Shown here: positions 1 through 9,950 of the stretch, piece by piece
Numbering within the stretch: the first letter of the stretch is position 1
Layout of the letters: each line of letters opens with the position of its first letter
Notes under the pieces: generated by a model
The model's database searches: none
What the model saw: the letters and a program-made list of their open reading frames with translations, nothing else
Told to the model about the DNA's origin: nothing
Position numbers and translations under genes: made by a program
Source: Scytalidium lignicola
Lineage: Eukaryota > Ascomycota > Leotiomycetes
NCBI GenBank assembly: GCA_002812745.2
Contig: NCSJ02000540.1
Coordinates: 1 to 19,612, forward strand
Length of the DNA: 19,612 nucleotides
Direction of reading: 5' to 3'

Positions 1-1
1 G

Positions 2-211
2 TCATTGATTATATTGTTTAGATTAACAAATGTATTAACTATGATATAAAGAATTATGGACAAGAGTATTAAAGAATACTTAGAAAAATTTATTATAGTA
101 TATTTAGATAATATTTTGATATATTCAAAGATATTAAAGGTTTATAAGGTGTATATTATTATAAGACTTCTTATAGTATAATTACATAAAGTAAATTAAG
201 TTACTCTTATC
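2..211 (+). pseudogene. Ty3/gypsy reverse transcriptase fragment, RIP-degraded
   Basis: Read in the frame starting at base 2, the sequence gives FRLTNVLTMI, then a stop at a likely Gln codon, then RIMDKSIKEYLEKF, IIVYLDNILIYSK and a further stretch ending near 211. This matches the Ty3/gypsy reverse transcriptase core, whose usual form is FGLTNAP, then the YLDD active site followed by ILIYSK. The catalytic box at 101-112 reads YLDN: the second Asp codon GAT has become AAT, a G-to-A change that would inactivate the polymerase. The fragment is cut by the window start, and four N bases at 212-224 obscure its far end. RNase H and integrase are not readable downstream. Family assignment rests on the motif string and is firm; the rest of the element is not visible. 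Confidence 0.85.
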
Positions 212-212
212 N

Positions 213-691
213 ANGTTTATNTANAAGTTAAGCTGTTTATAGTTATAATAAATAAGTATATATAGTAAAGTTGTAATTTAAGTTAAATACAAGGTTTTTA
301 ATTAAAGCTTAAAGAGTATGCTCTTATATAAACATTTATTATTCTATTATTATACAAGTACTTTACCTAGTCTAACAAGTTTAACATTTAAACTTGTAGA
401 TTTTGTAGACTTGTATAAGTTATATAACTTAACCCTCTGCTAGTCTTCTAACTTTTTATAAGTTGCCTTTCTAGTACTTATCAAGTTATAACAGTAAGAT
501 CTGTAACATTACTTAAAAACTTTAATAAAGATAAAATTGCATTTTTAACAATTAAAGTTTATAATATTAAAATTTTACAAACATATAATTAAACTATTAA
601 TGACAAAAAATACTTTTAACAATAAAAAGATATAATAATAAAAGAATTACTATTATTTTACATTAATAATACTTAAAAAGAAGTAATTCTG
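213..691. other. AT-rich decayed sequence, no gene
   Basis: No open frame of note. On the minus strand, roughly 340-480, one frame stays open for about 30 codons after a single TAG. This is longer than expected in sequence this AT-rich, so a second degraded coding fragment is possible, but I could not assign it to a family. The boundary between the gypsy fragment and the copia fragment must lie in here. Confidence 0.4.
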
Positions 692-1000
692 CTAAAAGAG
701 GTAAATCTAGTTTTGTACAAATGAGTATATACTGTTAAGATAAATGTAGATAATATTATTGAACAATTTAAAACATGTTTAGTAGTAAGAGGATTTAGTT
801 AAGTTTATAAAGAAGATTATTTAAAGATTTTTTGTTCTAACAGTTAAGATAGATATCCTTTAATTATTCTTTGTAATTGTTATTATAAAGAATTTTAAAT
901 ACTATTAATTTAATATTAAAAATATATTTATAGAATTTTATCTTAAAGAAAAAATCTATTTTATTATATATATTAAACATATATTAACAATAATAGATTT
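692..1000 (+). pseudogene. Ty1/copia reverse transcriptase N-terminal fragment, RIP-degraded
   Basis: Frame 2 (codon starts at 692, 695 and so on) reads YTVKINVDNIIEQFK, then TCLVVRGFS, a stop, VYKEDYLKIF and onward to a stretch that fits the usual DIKNAF region. The copia reverse transcriptase signature is WVF/YKVK, then ERFKARLVARGFSQ, then GxDYxETFAPVVR; alignment is clear with Trp and Gln codons turned into TGA and TAA. Arg codons appear changed too (ERFKAR to EQFKTC). The fragment lies about 480 bases after a gypsy fragment, so two elements of different superfamilies are nested or juxtaposed. No catalytic YVDD box was found downstream, and no 3' LTR can be paired with it with confidence. 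Confidence 0.8.
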
Positions 1001-2420
1001 AATTTTTAATATATTTTACTGATAAATTGACTTTAATAAAGCTTTTATTACTTGAACATATTAAGAATAGAATATACTATCAAATATAGCAATATAGTAG
1101 AATTAAACATTGTTAATATGTATATTTATATATACTTTGTACAGATTTAACATATAATAAGGTTAAGCTAGAAAAGATAAATGATTTTAGAAAATTAACA
1201 AGTAAATTTTATTAATATAATAAAGTTAAAGAGTAAAATTAACATAAAATAAAATAGTTTTTTAATGTTTTTTAACAGAATTAGAATTAAATTGATTATT
1301 AATGNTTTATATAATAATANTTTTTTAGTGTTTTTCTTAAAGAATTATAGTATTTAAAAGAAATGAAGTAAGTATATACAATTTATATTTTAAATATATG
1401 TTAACATTATAAATTATATATATTAGATGTTTATTTAACAATGATAATAAATTTTAACATATAGTATAAGTTATTCTTTAATTTACTAGTTAAATAGATT
1501 TTAATTATTTAAAAATCTTAGTAGAAAATAGAATTTAATTACATTAACAAACATTTTACACATATATTAGATAAACTAATAAAAGGAAAAGGTTATATAG
1601 TATATATTAGAATTATATAAATTATATGCTTAGTATATATTAAATTTATGTAAGGTTTGATCATCTTTAAAGTTAAAGTTATATTTGAATACATTATTAT
1701 TTTGTAAAATATAATATTTATATTCTTAAAAATATATATTGTTTTAAGNTTTATTTGNTTTTGNTTTTTTTGAAGATTTTATTTATATTATCTACTTTAT
1801 TTTACTCGATTACTAATAGAGATTGCAAATAATATAGTTAATGCTATAAAGTAAATGGATTTATTAGATTTAACTAAGTATAAGTTTTGTATATGCTAAA
1901 TTTATATTTTATATCTAATTAGTATAAGCTGTTTTATTATTAATTTATATTATACTAAACTTTAAAAAAAATATTATATAAATATACTTTAAGAGATTTA
2001 CTTAAGCTTAAATTGTAAAAATTAAATATTTGCACTTATTCGAAAATAAAAATTACTTTGATTTTTAGTAAAAATAACATTTACAGGTAAGTATATATTA
2101 TTTATATACTTAAAAGGAAAATCATTAATAATTTATAAGTATAATATATGAATATAATATTAATTATTATAAGTTAGTTAAAGAATAATGGATTTGGAAA
2201 ATCTATTTTTTTAATAATGAACATTATCTTATTATATGTTGTACATATGTTTAATTTAAAGCNTTTTTTCGAAGNTTTTATGTTTAGAAATGGATTTATT
2301 ATTCAAAATAGTTTAAAGTAAAACTAACTTATATTTAATAACAGGTTAGGATAAAGGTTTAAAGTGCATTCAAGTTTATGTATATACTTTTTTTTAATTT
2401 TAAAATATATATTGTATATA
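1001..2420. other. AT-rich RIP-like desert, no readable gene
   Basis: Very AT-rich DNA with stops in every frame. It may contain the C-terminal copia polymerase and RNase H of the element at 692-1000, but I could not find their motifs. Single N bases stand before A or T homopolymers at several points, for example 1305, 1320 and 1749. Confidence 0.4.
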
Positions 2421-2520
2421 TTATAATTAGACTGGCCGATCGGTCTAGACTGGACCAGACTATAAGTTTAGTGAGGACTATTTTAAGATTATAGTCTGTA
2501 CAGTCCAAACTATACAGATT

Positions 2521-2590
2521 ACAGTCTGAAGCTAAAATTTTAAGACTAGACTATAAGATTACAGTCTAGTCTGACAACAAATGTGAAGAT
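2521..2590 (+). repeat. 70-bp direct repeat, copy A
   Basis: Pairs with 2756-2825 at a spacing of 235 bp. All differences but one are transitions, mostly C in this copy against T in copy B and G against A, so copy B looks more heavily mutated. Confidence 0.8.
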
Positions 2591-2755
2591 TAAATATTAA
2601 CATCAGACTGTACAGTTTAGTTTTCACAGTTTAGTCTAGTTAGACTATACAGTCTAACATTAATATTCTTTAATCAGATAAAGCTTATTTCCAATTTAAG
2701 TTATATTACTATTATAGTCTAGTATTATAATCTTACAATCTAGATTGTACAGTTT

Positions 2756-2825
2756 ACAGTTTAAGATTAAAATTTTAAAACTAAATTATAAGATTATAGT
2801 CTAGTCTAATAATAAAAGTGAAGAC
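2756..2825 (+). repeat. 70-bp direct repeat, copy B
   Basis: Partner of 2521-2590. It aligns without gaps over 70 bases and carries the T/A states at most variable sites, as expected of a repeat that received more RIP-type mutations. Confidence 0.8.
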
Positions 2826-2860
2826 TATTTTACAGTTTAGTCTTAAAATCTTAAAACTGA

Positions 2861-2897
2861 ACTGTATAACTTACAATTTTGTCTGGACAAGATTATA
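2861..2897 (+). repeat. 37-bp direct repeat, copy 1
   Basis: Matches 2931-2967 at a period of 70 bp with transition-only differences. It contains GTCTGGACAA, the non-palindromic state of the site that is a perfect palindrome in copy 2. Confidence 0.8.
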
Positions 2898-2930
2898 AGC
2901 TATAATTTTACTTAAATTTTTGTAAATGAA

Positions 2931-2967
2931 ATTGTATAACTTATAGTCTTGTCTAGACAAGACTATA
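2931..2967 (+). repeat. 37-bp direct repeat, copy 2
   Basis: Second copy of the 2861-2897 unit. Its right part forms the perfect palindrome at 2942-2967. Confidence 0.8.
2942..2967. repeat. 26-bp perfect palindrome
   Basis: All 13 base pairs around the centre between 2954 and 2955 (core GTCTAGAC) are complementary with no loop. The arms could form a cruciform. It lies 22 bases before the right inverted end of the MITE-like element. Confidence 0.9.
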
Positions 2968-3001
2968 GTTTAATACAACAGTTTAGCTAGTCTAATTATA
3001 A

Positions 3002-3920
3002 TGTTTATTTAAATTTTCGAAGTTTTAAGTAATATTATTTAAAAATTAATTTAATTTTCTTATATTTATGAAAAAAATTTAAAATAAGAACAATTATAAT
3101 AAATATGTGTAAAAAACAAACATTAAATATATAATTATTTTATAATTATTATCTATACTAATTTTATATATAAGATTTAAAGATTTCTTTTATAATATTA
3201 ATTTTTCATATATATATGATGAATATCTTAAGTATATACTAGTCTTTTATACAGTATATATTTAATGTAGTTTTACAAAGAGGTTTTTAACTTATTTAAC
3301 TAGATTTTTTATAAATAGCATTTAAGAAGTTAATTTAAAACTTAAATTAACTTAGTATATAAATAATATATACTTAAAATATTTTAAGCTTAAGTTTTAG
3401 TTTAAAAATAAAATAATATTATAAATTCTTATTAGTCTTATTTAAAACTAGTTTTGTATTTTTCTTGAATAGTAGATTAATGTTCGAAAAAATACAAGTT
3501 TTAATAAAAGTAGTTATTTTTAAGATAATAATTATACTAAAAGAAAATTTACTTTATTTGTTGTAATAATTAAATATTATATATGTTATTTATATACTTT
3601 ATATATGTTAATGTTACATTTAAACTTAAAAATCGAATTAAAGAAATGTGTTAAATTAAAGAAATATTCGATTAATATAATATTATTACTTTTTAAAGAA
3701 ATTAAAGTAATTAAGCAAAAATAGTTAAACAAATGTAAAGAACAGGTATAATAACCTTTAATATATGTGTTATATATGTTAAACATATACAAAGTAGTAG
3801 TAAATGTTTATAGTTGAATATTATCTTACAAAACTTTATTTACCTTTTAATTTTAGAAATTTATTTAATATATTTACTTTATTTACTGTTAATAGATGTA
3901 TATTTTATCTATTAAGTAAT
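3002..3920. other. AT-rich desert, no readable gene
   Basis: No gene or family motif recognised on either strand. A 68-codon minus-strand frame at 3586-3792 is low-complexity (Asn, Ile, Tyr, Phe, Leu) and is what chance gives in such AT-rich DNA. There is no purine-rich tract just before the LTR at 3921. Confidence 0.4.
3916..3920 (+). repeat. Target-site duplication, left copy
   Basis: GTAAT immediately before the LTR; identical to 4116-4120. Confidence 0.75.
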
Positions 3921-4115
3921 TGTTAGTAGAATAGTAGTTATGTACACATGATATTCACGTGCCCCTGTAAGCTAGTCTTGATTAGGTAGTAAAAGTAAGT
4001 GAAGCTCTTACAGCTTCGCTCTCTTACCCTTTAATCGTACAACAACGATAGAATAGTACAACGAGTATATTACGTACAATTACGTACTATACTACATGTT
4101 ACAGGTAAACTAACA
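3921..4115 (+). mobile_element. Solo LTR of a copia-family retrotransposon
   Basis: A 195-bp segment beginning TGTTAGTAGAAT and ending AACTAACA (TG...CA ends) aligns end to end with 4967-5162. It is flanked by GTAAT at 3916-3920 and GTAAT at 4116-4120, a perfect 5-bp target-site duplication, which is the size copia integrases make. A duplication on both sides of one LTR means the internal region was lost by LTR-LTR recombination. Two other observations agree: there is no polypurine tract upstream, and the downstream sequence is unlike that after the second LTR. This copy keeps more CpG and C/G than the second, so it is less RIP-mutated. An interior inverted pair, GAAGCT and AGCTTC, lies near 4003-4018. 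Confidence 0.8.
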
Positions 4116-4120
4116 GTAAT
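4116..4120 (+). repeat. Target-site duplication, right copy
   Basis: GTAAT immediately after the LTR; identical to 3916-3920. Confidence 0.75.
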
Positions 4121-4966
4121 ATTATATTAATATTAAGTATAAATAATACTTTAGTTTAAAAGAAAATAATATTAGTATAAAGTTTATTTTTAACTTTTGC
4201 TTAGTATATGTTTAATATAAGCTTTTAACAAAAATAACATTAAAATTAACTTTTAAATAATAATATAAAATAATAAATATATAAAATATATATATAAGAG
4301 ATTTAACGATAAAAAGATATTCTTTTAAGATAAAAAGAAAAAATTTAAAGTTNAAAAAAGAGTTAGNAAAAACTTTAAAAGTAATAACAAAAGTATATAA
4401 TTAACATAAATAAAGTATAAATGTTTTAAATTGATTTTATTATTATTTTTTATATATATAATTATAATATGTTAAGTATATGTTAAAGTAAAAATAATTA
4501 CATATAAAGTTTAAGTTTTATATATGCTTTTTATACTTTATCATCATCTAAAACAATTAAACATGTAGAATAACAAGTACTTATTAGTTGTTAGTATATA
4601 AAATGTATATATTAAACATATGTAAAAACTATACTTTGTCTAAGAGCTATATAACTTTTTTTTTTGTAATACTTTTGNTTTTTAGTAAAGTAAAAGATTA
4701 TAAACATTAGTTAAGCATATATAAAATCTATATGAATAATATACTAGAAGTAAAAAAAAGCTAAAGAAGATAAGTTAAACTTAAAAGTTATATATTATTA
4801 GAATATAATTAGTATATATATAAGTAAAAGATTAAATATATATATACATTTTCTTTTATTAAAGTTAATAACTTATTTAATATATTAAATGATATAGTTA
4901 ATATATACTATACTTATATTAATTATATTTTAAAGTTTAAATTTATATTTAATTGATATATATAAT
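4121..4966. other. AT-rich spacer between two LTRs, no gene
   Basis: Decayed AT-rich DNA with no readable coding frame. It separates the solo LTR from the LTR that heads the degraded copia element. I see no gag or pol motif in it, so it is not the interior of an intact element bounded by these two LTRs. Confidence 0.45.
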
Positions 4967-5162
4967 TGTTAGTAGAATAATAGTTATGTACACGTGATAT
5001 TTACATGCCCTTGTAAGCTAGTCCTGATTAAGTAGTAGAAATAAGTAAAGTTCTTACAACTTTGCTCTTTTACTTTTTTAATTATATAACAATTATAGAA
5101 TAGTACAATAAGTATATTATATATAATTATATATTATACTACATACTACAAGTAAATTAACA
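4967..5162 (+). repeat. Copia LTR, probable 5' LTR
   Basis: A 196-bp TG...CA repeat collinear with 3921-4115, with roughly 35 differences that are essentially all transitions plus one single-base length difference. The flanking pentamers (ATAAT before, CTGAT after) do not match, consistent with this being one end of an element rather than a solo LTR. It is followed by a leader and a Gag-like frame. Confidence 0.8.
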
Positions 5163-5880
5163 CTGATCAGTTTGTATATACAGATCAAAGAATTATCGTT
5201 TAACTGTTCAAACAGTTTAATATCTTACTTTTAAAGCTGAATTCCAGGAAATTGTAATTTTGTTTAATTAGAATGTATATTATACTTCTTACAAAATTGT
5301 AATCTACTTAGTTAAAAGGGAAAACAATTATTTATCAACTTATAACTTAATTGGTTAAATGTTTAACAATTTACTTTTATAACTATTGTTGTTAAATTTG
5401 TTTTTGCTAAAAATAACATGTTCAATTAAACATTAAGCAGTTTACTTACAAAGTTATATAGTCTGCTAATTAACTAATTCTATTTGAAAAACTACTTTTT
5501 TTACTTTTTTATTTATATTAACTTTTATTCAAAAATAATTACTTTCTTTATATCTTTTATTCTAAACTGAAAACAATATGTTAAACTATTAAAACTATAA
5601 TCTTTTATCTTATTTTTCACTCTTATCACAGAATTACAAGCCTTTACAAGTATAGGAGAATTTAAGAGTTTACAGAATTATAACAATTAAGAAGACTNAA
5701 AAAGTTATTATACTTTTAAAGACATTTATTTAAGCTTTTAAGATTACAAAGTTTACTACTTATAAGTAAATACNTTTTTGTACTCAAGTGTAATTAACTT
5801 TGCTTTTTAACTATTTAAGCACTTTGTACTAGTATTAATAAACAACAACATAAAGCTTAGGAATAACAGGAAATATAATA
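5163..5880 (+). other. Leader region of the degraded copia element
   Basis: The sequence after the LTR begins CTGATCAGTTTGTATATACA. A primer-binding site is expected here, but I cannot match a tRNA from memory. Most of the stretch has no convincing reading frame; the frame used by the Gag-like region becomes sensible from about 5820. Confidence 0.45.
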
Positions 5881-7679
5881 GAAACAAGAAATACAATAAA
5901 GAATATAAGAGAAAACAAGTTAGAAATTATTATAAAAGTAAATTGAACAACATTAATCAAGAAATAAAAATAAAGAATAAACTTTGAAAATACTATTATA
6001 AACAATATATAAGAATACTTGACTATTAAAATCTATAAGTATTATTTTAACAAAATTAATAATGTAAACTTATAAGACTTATTCTAAGAGGATTTTAAGA
6101 ACTTTATAGTTAATACTTTTAAGGTTATTATCTAAAAAGNAAATACAAAGCTTACAAAATTGTTTTTACTATAATAATATACGTATAATATATAATATTA
6201 AAACTATTACAATCTCTTAAACTCTTGTAAATTTTATATAAGAAAAAGAATAATACTTATAAAGTGAAGAAGATTTTTAACATACTTCTTAGAACTTTTA
6301 AAAAGGATTTATTACTTTTATAGTTATTATACTCTTTACAACTACTTACTTTATAAATGTTTAGATTAGCTTTAAAGTCTTTAGTTTAATATATACAAGC
6401 TAAGAATTAAACACTTTTCTGACTTTTATAATCTTTTAAAATAATCATCAATAATTCTACAAGTTATAATAAGACTCCAGCTTTAATTGTAAACTTAACT
6501 TATTATCATTACTTTTAACTTAGCTTACATATATAAGATAAGTCTCTGATATTGTTAAGATATACATAGAAGACTAGAAGTATAACAGAATAATTAATAA
6601 CTTCGAATACAAGTTAATAATCTTTAAAAGTTATTATAAACAAGTAAAATTGCTAAAAGAATTTTATATTAAAATGTTCTCTATTATACTAATAAAGTTA
6701 GTAAAAGGCTATTTTATTATTAATAACCTTGTTAAACGTATATTCAAAGAAATATACACTCATTTATACAACTTTTACGNAAAAACTTATATATTATTGT
6801 CAAATTTATACTAAATAAGAAAGTATAACACTAACTTTGATTATAACTAAAAAACTTTAAAAAAAATAACGTTTAAAAATGTACAATTGCTTATTAACAA
6901 GTTTTAAAAACTCTAATACAACTTTTAACCAACTTTTAGGACAATAAATATTCTTTATAAAAAGTTGATTACTACTTGTTAAAGATTTTTAATATGTAGA
7001 TATGTTATTTCAGATTTACTAAAAGACTTAAAACAACTTATCAACAAACTCTATTTGTCTATTATATTATACAAGAAGNAAAAAAGAGTAAAAACATAAT
7101 AGTAAAATCTACTTTATAAACTGTTACTACTATATTAATTGTAGTATAAGCTAACAATTTAATTTATAAAACCTTAAATATATTATTCTATACTCTTAAA
7201 TGTAAAGAAAATACTTTATATACNAAAAGGGAAAAATGCTAATCATAGAAATACTTGTAAGAAGAGTAAGATGTAGAAAAAGCACATTTTAAAGTTAAAA
7301 ATATAAGTAAATTTAACTTTAACATTTGCAACTTTGAATAATGTTTTAACAAATAGTTTAAACAATACATTACTAATTGTAAAGGAAGTAACTTTAAAGA
7401 AGACAAGTTAAGCTTTACTTTTAAGACTTTATTTGTTTATAACAATGTAAAAACAAACTTTGAAAAACTTAACTAGCTTAAAATTATATTCTTTATTATA
7501 ACTACATTCTTTACTTTATATAGAAGTTTTCTAGTAGAATTAATTATATTAATTATTATAGAACTAGCTAATAATGTTCTCTTATACCAACTAACTATTA
7601 AAGTGTTAACAACTGAGAATTACCCTTAAAAACCTAACTTAAAAACCTTTACAACAATTATAACAGAAGTATATAATAT
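5881..7679 (+). pseudogene. Degraded copia Gag-like polyprotein frame
   Basis: Frame 1 (codon starts 5881, 5884 and so on) can be followed for about 600 codons if TAA and TAG are read as former Gln. The translation is rich in Lys, Gln, Leu and Asn, with a probable coiled-coil-like middle (around 6560-6660, reading RRLEVQQNNQQLRI with stops as Gln). Near 7327-7380 is a Cys-x4-Cys-x7-Tyr-x3-Cys pattern where the Tyr (TAC at 7366) may be a former His, resembling a small zinc finger of fungal copia Gag. Its position just before the protease supports Gag. The zinc finger is suggestive only. Several N bases before homopolymers add frame uncertainty. Confidence 0.6.
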
Positions 7680-7681
7680 NA

Positions 7682-8640
7682 AAAAGTTTAACAAAGTACA
7701 ATTTAAGACAATTTCATAGAATTTTAATTAATATAAAAGTTGTAAAGTACTTTACAATTAGTTATAGTCAATTTAAAGCTTTATAACAAGTAGACCAAAT
7801 TATAACACTGAATATTATAATTAAAGGTATAATAATAGTATAATTCAAAATTAAAAGTACAATTTCAATAAGTTTTATATTAGTAAATATACTAATTGAG
7901 TAAATTGAATTTTATATAGTTAAATTAACTACTTTATTTTTACTATACTTAACAGATTTAAACTAATTAAATGTATATTTTAACAACTTTACAAACTTAT
8001 TTATTATCTTATAAAAAAGTATTCTAGTTATACAACAATTTAGTTATAACTTTCTACTTTAGAATATATTTTTATATACTCTTGTTTTTAATTTACTGAA
8101 AGAAAACTTCTATTTCTTAACTAATATAAAACTATAACGTTTATATTAACGTTTTAATTATTTGTTAGTAGTTAGATTACAGTACATATTAAATTGTACA
8201 AGTTATAATATTAATAAAGATATGTTAAAATACTTTACCAAGTTTTATACTTATTATTAATGCTATAAGAAGTTGTTAAGAAGGTTTAAATTTAACTTAC
8301 AGGACAATGTCAGCTTTAACTACTTTATTATCATCAATATCTTCTACATTAACAACAAACTTATACTTTATATCATTGACGAAAAAATATACTACTAAAC
8401 TAGTAAATAACTTTAAAATATTAGCATAAAGTATATTTAAAATGCTTTACACACTTGTTAAATCAATATTTATTTAAAGCTTTTAAACTAGATCATTACT
8501 AACGTTAGAAAGAACTTTGTTAGTNAAAAAGTTTTAACAAAGTATTATAATTATAAGAATAACCTTAAAAGCAGTCTTAGTAATAACTCTTCATTTTCTC
8601 TCTTATTTCTTATCTTATATAAATTCTATCTAATATGATT
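7682..8640 (+). pseudogene. Degraded copia protease and integrase
   Basis: Frame 2 reads FHRILINIKV at the protease active site: the usual DTG is replaced by Asn-Ile-Lys (7730-7738). It continues through ISISFILVNILIEQIEFYIV and LTDLNQLNVYFNNFTNLFII. The integrase follows: a zinc domain with LYQRFNY in place of LHRRFGH and FYTYYQCYKK in place of the CxHC pair, then RFKFNLQDNVSFNYFIIINI. The first catalytic Asp slot is AAT (8336-8338) and the second is AAC (8501-8503), 55 codons apart, the normal spacing in retroelement integrases. So protease and both visible integrase acidic residues are lost through G-to-A changes. The frame differs from Gag, with an N at 7680 at the junction. After the N at 8525 the frame becomes unclear; the end is approximate. 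Confidence 0.85.
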
Positions 8641-9950
8641 ATATCAAACTAAAAAGAAAAAGATATCTTTATAAAATATCCTTTTAAATCCTTAAACAAA
8701 GTATATTATAATAACATTTTAATTTTAATATTCAAGCTAACTTGACAAGATTTTATTATATAAACAAATACAATGACAGAACTTGTCATAGCCTTTTATT
8801 AACACTTGACCGGCTATAAGATAAGTTAGATAACTATAAGCTTGACTAAAATAAACTAATGTCTTTTAAGGCTACACTTTAAAATATTTCACTTAAACTA
8901 AATAAGAATAAGAAGATTAGTTTGATTGTTAAACTAGTAAGTTGTCTATGTATAATAAGATATTCAATTTAAAACTGACAAGATCAAGAATTCAACTTCA
9001 TATATTAGTGAAAAGGTTTATATTATACAATTACACAGTTAATATGCTTTTTAAATTATAGTTCAAGTTTGTTTAACAATTCTAGTAATATAAAAGCTGT
9101 TGTAGAAAACATTTTAGAAATTTCCTAATAGCTTTACAACTTTCTTAAACAAAACTGTTAAGCTTCTAGTTAACATAACAGATAGAATTATAGATTAGCA
9201 TCTTTGTAACATTTCACAGTATAGCATAACTTACATTCTTTTTAAAGTATGTAAAATAGTAAAAGATAAATGNAAAAAGTTATACAAAGTAAACGCAAAA
9301 TTCGATATTTTAGGAAAATACATTTAATGAGTTAATTTTTATTATAAGGCAAATCAATTTACTATAGATAAAGAATGCAATGNTTTTTTTTGTGTATAAA
9401 ATAATCTTATATTGATTGCTCTTAATATAAAAACTAAGTTAAAGTAAGATATAGATAATTTTAACAAAGTCTAATCTAACTTTACAAATGCGGAAAATCA
9501 TATTAAATAGCTTTAAGGCTAAAAACATGAAATAGAAGGTAAATTTAACNTTTTTATTATAATGCTCGTTTTTTAACTTTATATAGAAAAGTTAAGAAAT
9601 TTAAAAAAAAAANTTAACATAAATTAAAGATTTTAATCGACAGCTTNAAAAAAGAGTTTCGGACAGTAATTAGTATATATGATAAGAATATGTTAGAAGT
9701 GAATACAGAAAATCAGAGTNAAAAAAAGGGCTNAAAAGAGAAATAGTCAAAACAATTCTTGGAGATATTACTAGATCAGATGTAAAAGACTTAATTTTAT
9801 TTATATTANTTTTATTTTTGTGTTTATTTTTTTCTGATTTTGCTAGAAACTTTTACATATATTTGCATAACATAGGTAAGATCAACTTCATAAATTAAAT
9901 AAGGAATGATCAACCTAGTATTTNAAAAAAAGTAAGAGGAAGAGACGGAT
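8641..9950. other. Decayed AT-rich region at the isochore edge
   Basis: From about 8700 to 8880 a frame on the plus strand faintly resembles the linker after a copia integrase (PAIRQVRQLQAQ with stops read as Gln). Beyond that I recognise nothing. A cluster of N bases before A or T runs occurs at 9272-9733. Composition rises sharply toward normal at about 9930-9960. Confidence 0.4.

Larger units (their letters stand above)
2421..3001. mobile_element. MITE-like element with 13-bp terminal inverted repeats
   Basis: The sequence TTATAATTAGACT at 2421-2433 is the exact reverse complement of AGTCTAATTATAA at 2989-3001, giving a 581-bp unit with perfect 13-bp inverted ends. The interior is unlike the neighbouring AT desert. 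It is packed with AGTCTAG, GTCTAGAC and CTGTACAG-like short palindromes, contains a 26-bp perfect palindrome, and has two direct-repeat pairs whose copies differ almost only by transitions. No coding frame is visible, as expected of a non-autonomous element. The first 30 bases keep a GC-rich patch with CpG (2434-2460). A target-site duplication cannot be fixed because both flanks are AT-rich and self-similar. An alternative is a RIP-mutated satellite array. The inverted ends and internal repeats are observed; mobility is inferred. Confidence 0.55.
4967..8900 (+). mobile_element. RIP-degraded Ty1/copia retrotransposon, 3' end not found
   Basis: Parts lie in the expected copia order on the plus strand: LTR (4967-5162), untranslated leader, Gag-like frame, aspartic protease, integrase. 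The integrase-before-RT order cannot be fully tested because reverse transcriptase is not readable after 8700. Stops inside the frames are nearly all TAA, TAG or TGA at positions where Gln or Trp is expected, and active-site Asp codons have become Asn. The element is therefore dead through RIP-type mutation rather than random decay. No matching 3' LTR occurs before the GC-normal island begins near 9950, so the copy is truncated, interrupted or too mutated at its 3' side. The right boundary given is approximate. Confidence 0.8.

Noticed and set aside
3586..3792. 68-codon minus-strand frame in the AT desert
   Set aside because: Low-complexity Asn/Ile/Tyr/Phe/Leu composition, no family motif, as expected by chance at this AT content.
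3921..5162. A short intact retrotransposon (TRIM-like) bounded by the two LTRs
   Set aside because: The left LTR has its own target-site duplication on both sides, and the right LTR is followed by a Gag, protease and integrase series, so the two belong to separate insertions.
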